Source: Candidatus Magasanikiibacteriota bacterium (GTDB taxonomy: Bacteria; Patescibacteriota; Patescibacteriia; Magasanikbacterales; UBA922). From it: a stretch of 38,451 nt of DNA. Position 1 is the first letter of the stretch, and the number at the start of each line of letters is the position of its first letter. The position numbers were made by a program, and so were the translations under genes. The notes under the pieces are model-generated. The model was not told where the DNA came from and searched no databases. It saw only the letters and a program-made list of their open reading frames with translations. Location: assembly GCA_018650085.1 (NCBI GenBank), contig JABIGQ010000019.1, positions 1 to 38,451 of the forward strand. Reading direction: 5' to 3'. Positions 28,955-38,427 of this stretch are shown piece by piece.

Positions 28955-29218
28955 ATGCCAAATAAAAATAGTGCGAAAAAAGCACTCCGCCAATCTATCA
29001 AACGTGCGGCAGCAAACAAAGAAATAAAACTTGCCTATAAACAAGCTGTCAAAGCTGCAAAAAAGGCAATCGACGCAAAAGAAGAAGGTGTCAACACAAA
29101 AATACAATTTGCACAAAAAAAACTTGATAAAGCTGCAAAAAACGGTGTGATAAAGAAAAACACAGCCTCAAGAAAATTATCTCGCCTCATGAAAAAAGCA
29201 GAAAAGGCTACGAAATAA
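28955..29218 (+). CDS. rpsT: 30S ribosomal protein S20
   Basis: MPNKNSAKKALRQSIKRAAANKEIK...GVIKKNTASRKLSRLMKK. Confidence 0.92.
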   Translation: MPNKNSAKKALRQSIKRAAANKEIKLAYKQAVKAAKKAIDAKEEGVNTKIQFAQKKLDKAAKNGVIKKNTASRKLSRLMKKAEKATK

Positions 29219-29235
29219 TTTTTACAAAAAAAAAT

Positions 29236-29266
29236 AAAAAACAGACGTTAGTAAACGTCTGTTTTT
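29236..29266 (+). terminator. Terminator of rpsT
   Basis: AACAGACGTT-agta-AACGTCTGTTTTT. Confidence 0.88.
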
Positions 29267-29281
29267 GTATATACTAGTCCA

Positions 29282-29442
29282 AGAGCCCGTTTAGAATCTT
29301 TTTTCTAGAGCCATTTTGTTATATTTTGAGCGAAAATGACATAAAAAAGTGAAGAATAACGGTGTTATTTTGAACTTTTTTAGGACATTTGCAACCAAAA
29401 TAGGGAAAAATGGAGTCAGGAAAAAGATTCTAAACGGGCTCT
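29282..29442. mobile_element. 161-bp MITE-like element, imperfectly palindromic throughout
   Basis: Perfect 22-bp TIRs AGAGCCCGTTTAGAATCTTTTT / AAAAAGATTCTAAACGGGCTCT. Confidence 0.75.
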
Positions 29443-30422
29443 AGACAAACACGCCCTACAAAGGAATCAATGAGCGCCTCTGGAGCTCCGGCACTTTGCT
29501 TAAAAGAAACATCTATATCAAGTAAAGCCTCATAAATATCTTGTAGTGTTTCAGACGTATACATCCGTATCATTGCAAAACTTTTTTTTGCGACAAATGG
29601 ATGGATGCTCATCTTTTTTGCAATATCACCGCTACGCAATCCATCTTCACGCTCATACATGTCGCGAATCTGTAATAAAATACGAAACTGACGAAGTAAC
29701 ATAGCAAATACATAATGAGGATCTTTTCCTATTCTATACTGCTCTTGTATCATAGCAAACACTTGCTTTGGTTTTTTTCCTACAATTGCATCTACCAATG
29801 AAAAAATATTTTCATCAGCACGCTTATCTACAAACAACTGAACATCTGATATGGTAATTTCACGTGGCGCTCCATCTTTTTCTCTTGCATATGCTACACA
29901 CTGCGCTAAAATACCACTCAACGACCATAAATCATTCCCAGCTTGTACACAAACATACTGTAGCGCCTCTCGTGAGATGGTTCCACCCTGTTCTTTTATC
30001 TCTGCTGCCCCCCAGCCCTCTATATGAGCACCTTCCAAAGGCTGAAATTCTTGTGCAAACTTTTCTTTTACCAATCGTTCAAATAATTGTTTCACTATTT
30101 TTTTACGATACTTCTCTCCGCCTGCTATTATTAATACAATAGTGGAAGATGGAATAGTTTTTTCTTCTACATGCGTTAACATTGTTTTTAACAATGCATC
30201 ACTTCCTGCGGTTAGCAAATTTTCTACCACCACAAGACGTTTCTCAGCTAAAAATGGGGAAGCATGAATTTGCTCCCAAAGCATCTCTTCTGCTGTCACA
30301 TTCATATCACAATGCACCACATTATATCCTTGTGGGTCTCTATCTACTTTAAATTTATCTACCATGCGCTGTAATTGGACATGGGAACGAAAGGTGTCTT
30401 TACCGTAAAGAAAAATTATCAT
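29430..30422 (-). CDS. holA: DNA polymerase III delta subunit (HolA)
   Basis: MIIFLYGKDTFRSHVQLQRMVDKF; SPFLAEKRLVVVENLL; C-terminal DNA pol III delta-like helices. Confidence 0.85.
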   Translation of the reverse strand: MIIFLYGKDTFRSHVQLQRMVDKFKVDRDPQGYNVVHCDMNVTAEEMLWEQIHASPFLAEKRLVVVENLLTAGSDALLKTMLTHVEEKTIPSSTIVLIIAGGEKYRKKIVKQLFERLVKEKFAQEFQPLEGAHIEGWGAAEIKEQGGTISREALQYVCVQAGNDLWSLSGILAQCVAYAREKDGAPREITISDVQLFVDKRADENIFSLVDAIVGKKPKQVFAMIQEQYRIGKDPHYVFAMLLRQFRILLQIRDMYEREDGLRSGDIAKKMSIHPFVAKKSFAMIRMYTSETLQDIYEALLDIDVSFKQSAGAPEALIDSFVGRVCLEPV

Positions 30423-30641
30423 ATGCGCCTATTGTATCATGTTTTCAACAAAAATGTCACCAAATTGAAATTTTGTATATACTACTCTATACATTGTGGA
30501 TAAACCTGTGGATAAGGTGTGCGAACTGGGGATAACTACGCTTTTTTTCTATATATTTATTTTTTTGTATAGACAACATTATACATTTTTTCTATACTAT
30601 AACAGATTTTTTAGGCTAATTTTAGCCCAAACTTAGGGGTG

Positions 30642-30670
30642 TTGACAAATTGTTAAAAATATGGTATCAT
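30642..30670 (+). promoter_or_regulatory. sigma70-type promoter
   Basis: TTGACA - 17 nt - TATCAT. Confidence 0.7.
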
Positions 30671-30674
30671 TAAT

Positions 30675-31134
30675 ACAGAATCAAGTATGATTCTGTAGAA
30701 CATTACAATATAAACATCAAGAATGTTCCACATAATATTTGTGTGGAGCATACTCCTTTTTACTTCTCTTTGTATCACCCTTTCCCTTTAGCGTAAACAA
30801 CAAACACACTAAAGACGATCATTATTGACACAAAGAACAGACTTACCTTCACTCCAATACAAAAATAAAAACAAATCTTTAAAAGTTTGCTAATATTAAG
30901 AGGTAAGGATGATACGCTTGGGTAACTCCATATTACATATCATGTGATTATTCCATGATATTTTGGAATGATTCCCGTGAGCGGTAGAAAGGCGCATGTT
31001 TATCCTGATAGGATTTGCGTGTTGGTTTGCCCACATAGATACAAGACTTTTCTTGTCTCCATGCGGGTTCATCAGCCCAAACCTTTCAGTCCAAAGGGGC
31101 TGCCTATGCAAAATGGGGTTTAGCCCCTTTTTTA
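30675..31134 (+). ncRNA. Candidate structured non-coding RNA (strand not certain)
   Basis: Promoter to strong terminator (AAAGGGGCT...AGCCCCTTTTTT), many nested hairpins, no credible ORF. Confidence 0.45.
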
Positions 31135-31265
31135 ATACAAAAAAACTTGCCCCATTCTATTCATTTCTGATATACTATTTATTATATAAACTTGTTCTTC
31201 ATGAAGCACGCATTACGGGACTTACATACCCAGCATGCTCTAAGAGGGAAATTAATGTAAAACAT

Positions 31266-31667
31266 ATGACAGATAAAACAAAACAACCATTTGACCAGAC
31301 ATTTCTTGATGATATCAAAGAAAGACTTATTGAAGAAAAAGCACGGCTTGAAAAAGAATTGCACACATTTACAAAAAAAAATCCAAACATAAAAGATGGG
31401 TCTGACTTTGATGCTACATTTCCAAATTATGGTGATGAAGAAGATGATAGCGTACACGAAGTAGCAGATTATAGTGTAAATAAAACACTTGAGATCACGC
31501 TAGAAAAACAACTACGTGATGTAAACAAAGCACTAGAACGATTAGACGAAGGCACATATGGTATTTGTAAATACACAAATAAACCTATCGATAAAAAGCG
31601 ATTACTTGCAAGACCTACATCTAGCTCATCTATTGAAGCAAAAAAATTGCTTACAAATGAAGCTTAA
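31266..31667 (+). CDS. TraR/DksA-family protein lacking most zinc-finger cysteines
   Basis: LEITLEKQLRDVNKALERLDEGTYGICKYTNKPIDKKRLLARPTSS. Confidence 0.85.
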   Translation: MTDKTKQPFDQTFLDDIKERLIEEKARLEKELHTFTKKNPNIKDGSDFDATFPNYGDEEDDSVHEVADYSVNKTLEITLEKQLRDVNKALERLDEGTYGICKYTNKPIDKKRLLARPTSSSSIEAKKLLTNEA

Positions 31668-32121
31668 TCATACATATAAAAAATTCCACTTGATAATAAC
31701 TATATTTATCAGTGGAATTTTTTTTATACTAGATCAAATAAGTAAATATATAGCGAGAACTTATCCAGATGCCACTTTCTATCTGGTAAAACCATGGATT
31801 GGTTGGGAATATTTTAAAAATGATGGTATTGCATTTGGGATTCCTATCCCGCAAATTTTTCTTCTTCTTGTCACTCCAATTATACTTATCTTTTTTATAC
31901 ACTCACTAAAAAAAAGAAAAAAATCAATCCATTGCCTCTACGGTATGGGCGCAGTAGTAGCAGGCGCCATATCCAATTTTATTGACAGACTTCTATTTCA
32001 TACAACTATTGATTATATTCGTGTAGGGACTTCTATTCTAAATATTGCAGATATTATGATTGTCCTTGGGGCTGGATTACTTATTATCTGTGAATTAAAA
32101 AATACAAAGACAAAAAAATAA
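31657..32121 (+). CDS. lspA: Lipoprotein signal peptidase
   Basis: FILDQISKYIAR, NDGIAFGIP, GAISNFIDRLLFHTTIDYI, FNIADI-like ILNIADIMIVLG. Confidence 0.9.
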   Translation: MKLNHTYKKFHLIITIFISGIFFILDQISKYIARTYPDATFYLVKPWIGWEYFKNDGIAFGIPIPQIFLLLVTPIILIFFIHSLKKRKKSIHCLYGMGAVVAGAISNFIDRLLFHTTIDYIRVGTSILNIADIMIVLGAGLLIICELKNTKTKK

Positions 32122-32154
32122 ACAATCTATAATCATATTATAAGGGGGAAAATT

Positions 32155-33675
32155 ATGTTTACAAAAGTAAATTCAGCAGCAATTGTAGGGCTAAACTGCA
32201 TCCCTATTGTTGCGGAAGTGGATATAGCGGGAAGCTGGCCTGGATACCAAATTGTAGGGCTAGCAGATACGTCTATCCAAGAAGCAAAAGAACGTATACG
32301 AACAGCATGGAAAAACACAGGCATTCCATTTCCTTCTAATAGCCGTGTTATTATTAATTTGGCTCCAGCAAATGTAAGAAAGATAGGCTCTGCATATGAT
32401 CTCCCTATGGCAGTAGGCATGTATATTGCTGCCACAAAAAAAGAAATTGATCTTAGTAATGCACTATTTGTAGGGGAGTTAGCACTAGACGGAAGCGTGC
32501 GTCATACCAATGGCGTATTGCCACTTGCTATTTTTGCAAAAAAACAAGGATATAAAAGATTGTTTGTCCCAGCAGTCAATGCAACAGAGGGAGCGATTAT
32601 CCATGGAGTGACTATCTATCCTGTTACATCATTAAAAGAAATTATTTCTCATATAAATGAGGAAGAATTAATCACCCCCGCAAAGACCACAAATATTTCA
32701 TCTCTTATTACTAAAAATACAAACACCGGAGACATGGCTCACATAAAAGGACAAGCCTTTGCAAAGCGCGCGCTAGAGATTGCTGCAAGTGGGGGACATA
32801 ATATACTTTTATCTGGCCCTCCCGGATCTGGGAAAACACTGCTTGCCAGAACATTTCCGTCTATACTCCCCACGCTCTCTACACAAGAAGCAATAGATAT
32901 TACACAAATATACTCTGTGGCAGGACTGCTCCCAGCAGGGACGCCCCTCATTACCACCAGACCATTTCGTACCCCGCATCACAGTGCTAGTGGTGTAGCA
33001 TTGGTTGGTGGTGGTACATTTCCTAGACCTGGAGAAATTTCTCTGGCACACAGAGGAGTATTATTCTTAGATGAATTTCCAGAATTTTCACGCACTGTAT
33101 TAGAAAATTTACGCCAACCACTAGAAGATGGCATGGTGACTATCTCTCGTGCACAGGGAACACTAGAATTCCCAGCGCGCTTTACCCTGGTAGCCAGCCA
33201 AAATCCTTGCCCTTGCGGATACGCCAGTGATCCAGATAAAACCTGCACATGCAGCACACAGCAAGTTTCTAGGTATAAAAAGAAAGTAAGTGGCCCAATA
33301 CTCGACAGGATAGATCTTCATGTAGAGGTTCCTCGTGTGGATTTTGAAAAATTAACAGATGAAACACTGGGGGAAGCCTCAAAAGATATCCAAGCACGCG
33401 TACAACTAGCACGAGAAAGGCAACTAGCTAGATTTGAGGATATGACTATACAGACAAATAGTGAAATGGGGAATAAAGAAATAAAGACATTCTGTAAATT
33501 AAATGAGGAGTCTACTCAACTTTTTCGCCAAGCAATGACACATATGTATTTATCTGCTCGTAGTTTTCATCGTATTATAAAAATTGCCCGCACTATTGCG
33601 GATTTAGAAAATATAGAGGAGATACAAACACCGCATATAGCAGAGGCCTTGCAATATAGGGTGAAACAATCGTAA
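32155..33675 (+). CDS. comM: ComM/YifB-family Mg-chelatase-like AAA+ protein
   Basis: GHNILLSGPPGSGKTLLARTFPSILP; FRTPHHSASGVALVGGG; CPCGYASDPDKTCTCS. Confidence 0.94.
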   Translation: MFTKVNSAAIVGLNCIPIVAEVDIAGSWPGYQIVGLADTSIQEAKERIRTAWKNTGIPFPSNSRVIINLAPANVRKIGSAYDLPMAVGMYIAATKKEIDLSNALFVGELALDGSVRHTNGVLPLAIFAKKQGYKRLFVPAVNATEGAIIHGVTIYPVTSLKEIISHINEEELITPAKTTNISSLITKNTNTGDMAHIKGQAFAKRALEIAASGGHNILLSGPPGSGKTLLARTFPSILPTLSTQEAIDITQIYSVAGLLPAGTPLITTRPFRTPHHSASGVALVGGGTFPRPGEISLAHRGVLFLDEFPEFSRTVLENLRQPLEDGMVTISRAQGTLEFPARFTLVASQNPCPCGYASDPDKTCTCSTQQVSRYKKKVSGPILDRIDLHVEVPRVDFEKLTDETLGEASKDIQARVQLARERQLARFEDMTIQTNSEMGNKEIKTFCKLNEESTQLFRQAMTHMYLSARSFHRIIKIARTIADLENIEEIQTPHIAEALQYRVKQS

Positions 33676-33691
33676 AATCTCTAACCAAAAC

Positions 33692-33727
33692 AAAACCCCA
33701 TAAATAAACCCTGTTTGTGGGGTTTTT
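33692..33727 (+). terminator. Terminator of comM
   Basis: AAAACCCCA...TGGGGTTTTT. Confidence 0.8.
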
Positions 33728-33749
33728 ATTTAAAAACAAGTTTGTGTAG

Positions 33750-33769
33750 GGACAGGTCGCGACCTGTCC
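33750..33769. repeat. Perfect 20-bp palindrome
   Basis: GGACAGGTCGCGACCTGTCC. Confidence 0.9.
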
Positions 33770-33900
33770 GCCTCTGGAGGAATCTGTCCTTACTATTTCA
33801 ACACAGGTGTTTTTGACATATGTATACCATTTATGTTTAAAACCTTATTTTAAAATATTACTGAGCAGCGAACTTTGAGCCCAACGCCAGGGTCCCCCTA

Positions 33901-33929
33901 TTGACAAGATGCTAAAAATAGTGTATAGT
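33901..33929 (+). promoter_or_regulatory. sigma70-type promoter of the small lipoprotein transcript
   Basis: TTGACA - 17 nt - TATAGT. Confidence 0.75.
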
Positions 33930-34100
33930 GATGAGTTGTTTAAAATAATTTTGTTCTTTTTATACTATATTAAAAACATTTGGATATCTCAATATCTGTA
34001 TTTATTACAAATATAAATATTGAGGTATCCAAGAAGAACGTCTTCTTGTGGAATATCTGGTAACTGAAATGGTTTTAAAACAAAAAAAGGTAAAAAAACC

Positions 34101-34370
34101 ATGCTCAGCCTCCGCACCCTCCTACTCATCTCCCTCTCCCTCACCGCCTGTGGGGCACCGCCCCAGACCTGCCCGACATTTAAAAAAAATTGGGCTATCG
34201 TCGTCTGCGGGAATGGGGGGAAGCCAACCCCCCGACTAACACCGGAGGGGAAGGTGCTCGTTGAGTGCCCCCCATCTCCCCCACCACCCTGCCCACCCGC
34301 CGGTGTGATCGGCGATAGGGCAGGGTGCCCTGCACCGCCGCCCAAACTCGAGAAATTCCCAGATTTCTGA
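34101..34370 (+). CDS. Small Pro/Cys-rich predicted lipoprotein (GC-rich)
   Basis: MLSLRTLLLISLSLTAC lipobox-like; 89 aa; agg ribosome-binding-like sequence upstream. Confidence 0.5.
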   Translation: MLSLRTLLLISLSLTACGAPPQTCPTFKKNWAIVVCGNGGKPTPRLTPEGKVLVECPPSPPPPCPPAGVIGDRAGCPAPPPKLEKFPDF

Positions 34371-34495
34371 AGTAAAGGGCTCTTACGAGCCCTCTACTTC
34401 ACCCCCGCCCCCCTCGGAGAAACGGACTTGGCACCCCGTTTCTCCCCCCAATCTTATCTACATCAACTAGTGGTGTGTGTAAAATTTGGGAAAAT

Positions 34496-34528
34496 AAAAA
34501 ACGATCAATAATATTGATCGTTTTTTTT
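34496..34528. terminator. Terminator of the M23 peptidase gene
   Basis: AAAAAACGATCAATA...TATTGATCGTTTTTT. Confidence 0.85.
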
Positions 34529-34544
34529 ATTTCAGATATAAACA

Positions 34545-35939
34545 TTATCTTACATAATGCAATGGATTTTGTCGCTTTCCATTTATTCTTACCTCGTAAT
34601 GAATATGGTTTCCTGTGGAATTTCCTGTCGTCCCCATACCAGCAATATTTTGTCCCTGACTCACATTTTCTCCTACAGAAACATATAATTGTGAAGCATG
34701 CGCATAGAGTGTCTGGACTCCACCACCATGATCTAAAATAATATAACAGCCATATCCACCATTCCACCCACATTGTGACTTGGTGACTGTACCAGCCTTT
34801 GAGGCATAGAGAGGATTCCCAGATGGCCCGCCAATATCTAGACCTGTATGACGCCAACCGTAATATTGTGTAATAATACGAGATTTTGCTGGCCACAAAA
34901 ATCCTGATCCCGCAGGAGCAGACACAGATGGAGCAGGTGCAGAAACACTGGTAAATGAACTTGGTCTAGTAACATATCTTGTTCGTGCGATCTTTTTTAC
35001 TCCACCGGGAATAAATAATTCTTCCCCAACAACAATATCTGATCCATCTTTTTTCAATTTATTAAACGCAACTACAGCAGCAGGATCTGTATCATATGTC
35101 TTTGCAATTTTTGAAACCGTATCTCCACGAGCTACATTATGCACAAGACCATCTTCTGGAAGAATATCTAATTCATCTCCAGGACGAATAAAAGAACGAG
35201 CTGTTAAATTATTTGCCCAAAGAATGGTGTTTACTCCTATACCAAATTGTTCTGCAATCTTTCCTATCACATCACCAGAACGCACTACATATATAGTAGT
35301 ATCTCTTCTGCCAGTAGTGTCTTCTGGTATTTCTGTAGGAATCTCTACCCCTGGTAAAATAGTTGGTTTTGCAATAGCACCACCACCAGAAGTAATAGCA
35401 GAAAGATCTTGTGGTGCTCGTACGATTTCCTTTCCTACAGTACCGGGAGTATCTGCTGTTACAGTACCCTGTGACCACGCAGAAGACTCTACAACGACTC
35501 TTTGATCTAGATGTGCCTCTTCTACTGTAATCTCATCTTGCCCAAAATCCTGATCACCAGGACCAATCATTTTATATAATAATGTCTCTCGCCCTGGGAT
35601 AGACCCAATGTCTTTTGTATACAAGGTGCTATACGGAACCATGAGCGCTACAATTACAGCAAAAAGTCCTATTTGTAATATTCCTCGTTTCCCAAATAAA
35701 TCTGCAAAACGACTGTCTAAAGGAATTTGGTGTTTTTGTAACCACCGTTTCAATAAAAAAATTATTTTATATATTCTAAATCCTAGTGTTTTTGCATATA
35801 CATCATATACAATACAAAATCCACTCCACAACTTTCCCACGACAAAAAACACAAATCGCTTTAGAAAAATAACAATTTGGAGGATAAAATGTAATATTTT
35901 ATTTTTTACATAAGAAGCCATATACACTAACCCTAGCAT
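34545..35939 (-). CDS. LysM-domain M23 metallopeptidase (murein hydrolase)
   Basis: Two LysM modules (YVVRSGDVIGKIAEQFGIGVNTILWANN; HNVARGDTVSKIAKTYD) and M23 GWRHTGLDIGGPSGNPLYAS...GNHIHYEVR. Confidence 0.93.
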   Translation of the reverse strand: MLGLVYMASYVKNKILHFILQIVIFLKRFVFFVVGKLWSGFCIVYDVYAKTLGFRIYKIIFLLKRWLQKHQIPLDSRFADLFGKRGILQIGLFAVIVALMVPYSTLYTKDIGSIPGRETLLYKMIGPGDQDFGQDEITVEEAHLDQRVVVESSAWSQGTVTADTPGTVGKEIVRAPQDLSAITSGGGAIAKPTILPGVEIPTEIPEDTTGRRDTTIYVVRSGDVIGKIAEQFGIGVNTILWANNLTARSFIRPGDELDILPEDGLVHNVARGDTVSKIAKTYDTDPAAVVAFNKLKKDGSDIVVGEELFIPGGVKKIARTRYVTRPSSFTSVSAPAPSVSAPAGSGFLWPAKSRIITQYYGWRHTGLDIGGPSGNPLYASKAGTVTKSQCGWNGGYGCYIILDHGGGVQTLYAHASQLYVSVGENVSQGQNIAGMGTTGNSTGNHIHYEVRINGKRQNPLHYVR

Positions 35940-36064
35940 ATTTCATACAATTTTAAAAGCCGAAAAGCATAAAAAATGGCTAAAACATTGACTTTTCTTA
36001 CTCTTTGGGCTACAATACAGCCGTTAAAATAGAGCGTTAATATAATTTTTTAAATAAATCATCT

Positions 36065-37372
36065 ATGGCTACTGTGAAAAGAGAAAATCAAGAAACAAAG
36101 ACAATACTGACTATTACAGTGACACCAAAAGAATATGCTCCAACATTGAAAAAAGCAGCAACTCGTTTATCTAAACGTGTAGCAGTAAAAGGATTTAGAA
36201 AAGGGCATACTCCTTATGATATTATAAAAAAAGAAGTAGGGGAGATGGCAATTTTAGAAGAAGCACTAGAGGCAATTGTCCAAGAACAATACACAAAAGC
36301 AATTATTGATGAAAAGATAGATACCGTAGGTATGCCAGAAATCAATATTGAAAAAATGGCACCAGACAATGATGTCGTTTTCACTGCAGGCGTAGCACTT
36401 CTTCCTACAGTAACACTTCCAGATATTAAAAAAATTAATATTGATAGAAAAGAAGGAAAAGTAGATGAAAAACAAATGGAAGAAACACTAAACTCTATTC
36501 GTGGCATGCACGCAAAAGAAATTATAAAAGACGGTGCAGCAGAAGGAACAGACAAACTTGTCGTAGATATGACAATGACACAAGATAAAGTCATAGTAGA
36601 GGGTGGCCAAACAAAAGATTATCAAGTGTATTTGGGCGAAGATCATTATATCCCAGGATTTAATGAAAAATTAGCTGGAGCAAAAAAAGGAGATACAAAA
36701 TTATTTACACTCTCATTTCCAAAAACACATTATCAAAAACAATTGGCTGGTAAAAAAATAGATTTTGAAGTATTGGTAAAAGAGGTATACACACGCGAAT
36801 TGCCAACCCTCGATGATGAGTTTGCAAAAAAACTCGGGCAAAAAAGTATTGAAGAGTTGAAAAAACTTATCAAAGAAAACATGCTAAACGAGGCAACACA
36901 AAAAGCGACACAACAAGAAGAAATAGAAATACTAGATATATTGATTGAAAAAACAAAATTCAGTGAAATCCCAGAAATTCTTCTTGAATCAGAAAAAAAT
37001 AAAATTTTCCAAGAACTAAAACAAAACCTATCAAAAAATGGCATCACCATTGAACAATATCTTCAAGACATGAAGAAAAAAGAAGAAGAACTAAGAAAAG
37101 ATTTTTCAGACCAAGCACAAAAACGTGCAAAAGCAGCACTAATCTCACGACAAGTAGCACAAGAACAAAACATTATAGTAGCAGATGAAGATCTTGATAA
37201 AGAAGTAGAAATGCTAAAAGACGTATATAAAGATAACAAAGAGGCACAAGAAAATCTAAAACGACAAGATGTACGTGATACCATTGCAATTAGCATGCAA
37301 AACAGACAAGTCATGCAATGGCTAAAAGAACAAATCTTAAAAGATAGTGAACAGAAAAAAACAAAAAAATAA
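36065..37372 (+). CDS. tig: Trigger factor
   Basis: AVKGFRKGHTPYDIIKKEVG ribosome-binding domain; PPIase-like and C-terminal helical domains. Confidence 0.92.
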   Translation: MATVKRENQETKTILTITVTPKEYAPTLKKAATRLSKRVAVKGFRKGHTPYDIIKKEVGEMAILEEALEAIVQEQYTKAIIDEKIDTVGMPEINIEKMAPDNDVVFTAGVALLPTVTLPDIKKINIDRKEGKVDEKQMEETLNSIRGMHAKEIIKDGAAEGTDKLVVDMTMTQDKVIVEGGQTKDYQVYLGEDHYIPGFNEKLAGAKKGDTKLFTLSFPKTHYQKQLAGKKIDFEVLVKEVYTRELPTLDDEFAKKLGQKSIEELKKLIKENMLNEATQKATQQEEIEILDILIEKTKFSEIPEILLESEKNKIFQELKQNLSKNGITIEQYLQDMKKKEEELRKDFSDQAQKRAKAALISRQVAQEQNIIVADEDLDKEVEMLKDVYKDNKEAQENLKRQDVRDTIAISMQNRQVMQWLKEQILKDSEQKKTKK

Positions 37373-37373
37373 T

Positions 37374-37604
37374 ATGCAAAAACGTATCACTGTTCGTGTT
37401 ATCCCACGTGCAAAAGAAAATAGCATTATAGGGACCATGCACGACAATGATATCCGCGTCCGCCTAACTGCAGCTCCTACAGACGGAGAGGCAAACAAAC
37501 AGCTTATAAAGCTTCTAAACAAACAATGGCGCATACCCAAATCATGCATCACCATTGTAGCTGGAACAAAGAGCAGAACAAAAATAATAGAACTCGAAAT
37601 ATAA
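37374..37604 (+). CDS. DUF167 / YggU-family protein
   Basis: ITVRVIPRAKENSI...VRLTAAPTDGEANKQLIKLL...IVAGTKSRTKIIEL. Confidence 0.88.
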   Translation: MQKRITVRVIPRAKENSIIGTMHDNDIRVRLTAAPTDGEANKQLIKLLNKQWRIPKSCITIVAGTKSRTKIIELEI

Positions 37605-37636
37605 AAAACATCCCGATTTGATCGGGATGTTTTTTT
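37603..37636. terminator. Bidirectional terminator
   Basis: AAAACATCCCGAT...ATCGGGATGTTTTTTT. Confidence 0.85.
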
Positions 37637-37647
37637 AAGTAAATCTA

Positions 37648-37911
37648 TTATGGTAAATCTATCCCGCCTTTTGTCCATGGATTGCAGCGGAGTATCCGCC
37701 AAGCCGTTTTAGGAATGCCACGTATTAATCCATATTTTTTAATTGCAGTATATCCATAACTACTACACGTTGGGTGGTATGGACAATATCCGTGTGGAAA
37801 TAATGCTTTCCCCATACCATGATCTGGAGAAAGTGTTTTTTTATATACCCAAATAGCCCACAATACAGGATAGCGCGGGGCATGTACTATGTAGGTGAGC
37901 CACTGTTTCAT
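37648..37911 (-). CDS. yidD: Membrane protein insertion efficiency factor YidD
   Basis: [39 protein letters not shown]. Confidence 0.93.
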   Translation of the reverse strand: MKQWLTYIVHAPRYPVLWAIWVYKKTLSPDHGMGKALFPHGYCPYHPTCSSYGYTAIKKYGLIRGIPKTAWRILRCNPWTKGGIDLP

Positions 37912-38285
37912 AATAATATTTTTGCTCTACTAAGTGTATCTATCACGTCTGCAGAAATCTCCTCGTATGTAGAACCTATAATACCTGGCTTTGCAAACAC
38001 AACAACCATGCTACCATGACGAATCTTGTTTTTCTGTAATAATAAACGAAGCACTTCTCGTATTTGTCGTTTTATTCTATTTCTATACACTGCTCGTTTT
38101 TCTGCCTTTTTTCCCACAACAACTGCAATACGTAATTGATTTTTTTCATATCCACGCTTTGGAAATTGATCTGGAACTATATGCCATACTTTTATACCCA
38201 CAAGATTACCGTGCACACCTCTCCCGTGCGCAAAGACAATATCAATATCTGTTTTTTTCTTCAATCGGTATTCTTTTGGTAACAT
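37908..38285 (-). CDS. rnpA: Ribonuclease P protein component
   Basis: [18 protein letters not shown]...[26 protein letters not shown]; overlaps yidD start. Confidence 0.93.
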   Translation of the reverse strand: MLPKEYRLKKKTDIDIVFAHGRGVHGNLVGIKVWHIVPDQFPKRGYEKNQLRIAVVVGKKAEKRAVYRNRIKRQIREVLRLLLQKNKIRHGSMVVVFAKPGIIGSTYEEISADVIDTLSRAKILL

Positions 38286-38321
38286 ATAATATAAATATGA
38301 AATTAAAGGCAAGAAAATCAA

Positions 38322-38375
38322 TGTATTCTTATATAATTTTAAGCTACTGCCACCCTAGGCCGAGCGAGTTGACCC
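38322..38375. repeat. Partial second copy of the 4229-4281 repeat core
   Basis: gtattcttatataattttaagctactgccaccctaggccgagcgagttga, ~85% identical by eye. Confidence 0.7.
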
Positions 38376-38403
38376 TAAAATAACACGCTAACTCTATTAT
38401 ACC

Positions 38404-38427
38404 AAAAACCCCGCATAATGCGAGGTC
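38404..38427 (-). terminator. Terminator of the gene to the right (outside window)
   Basis: Minus strand ACCTCGCATTATGCGGGGTTTTT. Confidence 0.7.

Noticed and set aside
30675-31134. Possible RNase P RNA, tmRNA, SRP RNA or 6S RNA
   Set aside because: None of the conserved core sequences I know for these RNAs was found on either strand; kept as an unknown candidate.
30996-31265. N-terminal extension of the dksA-like ORF
   Set aside because: Overlaps the terminator and structured RNA region; the ATG at 31266 gives the expected family start.
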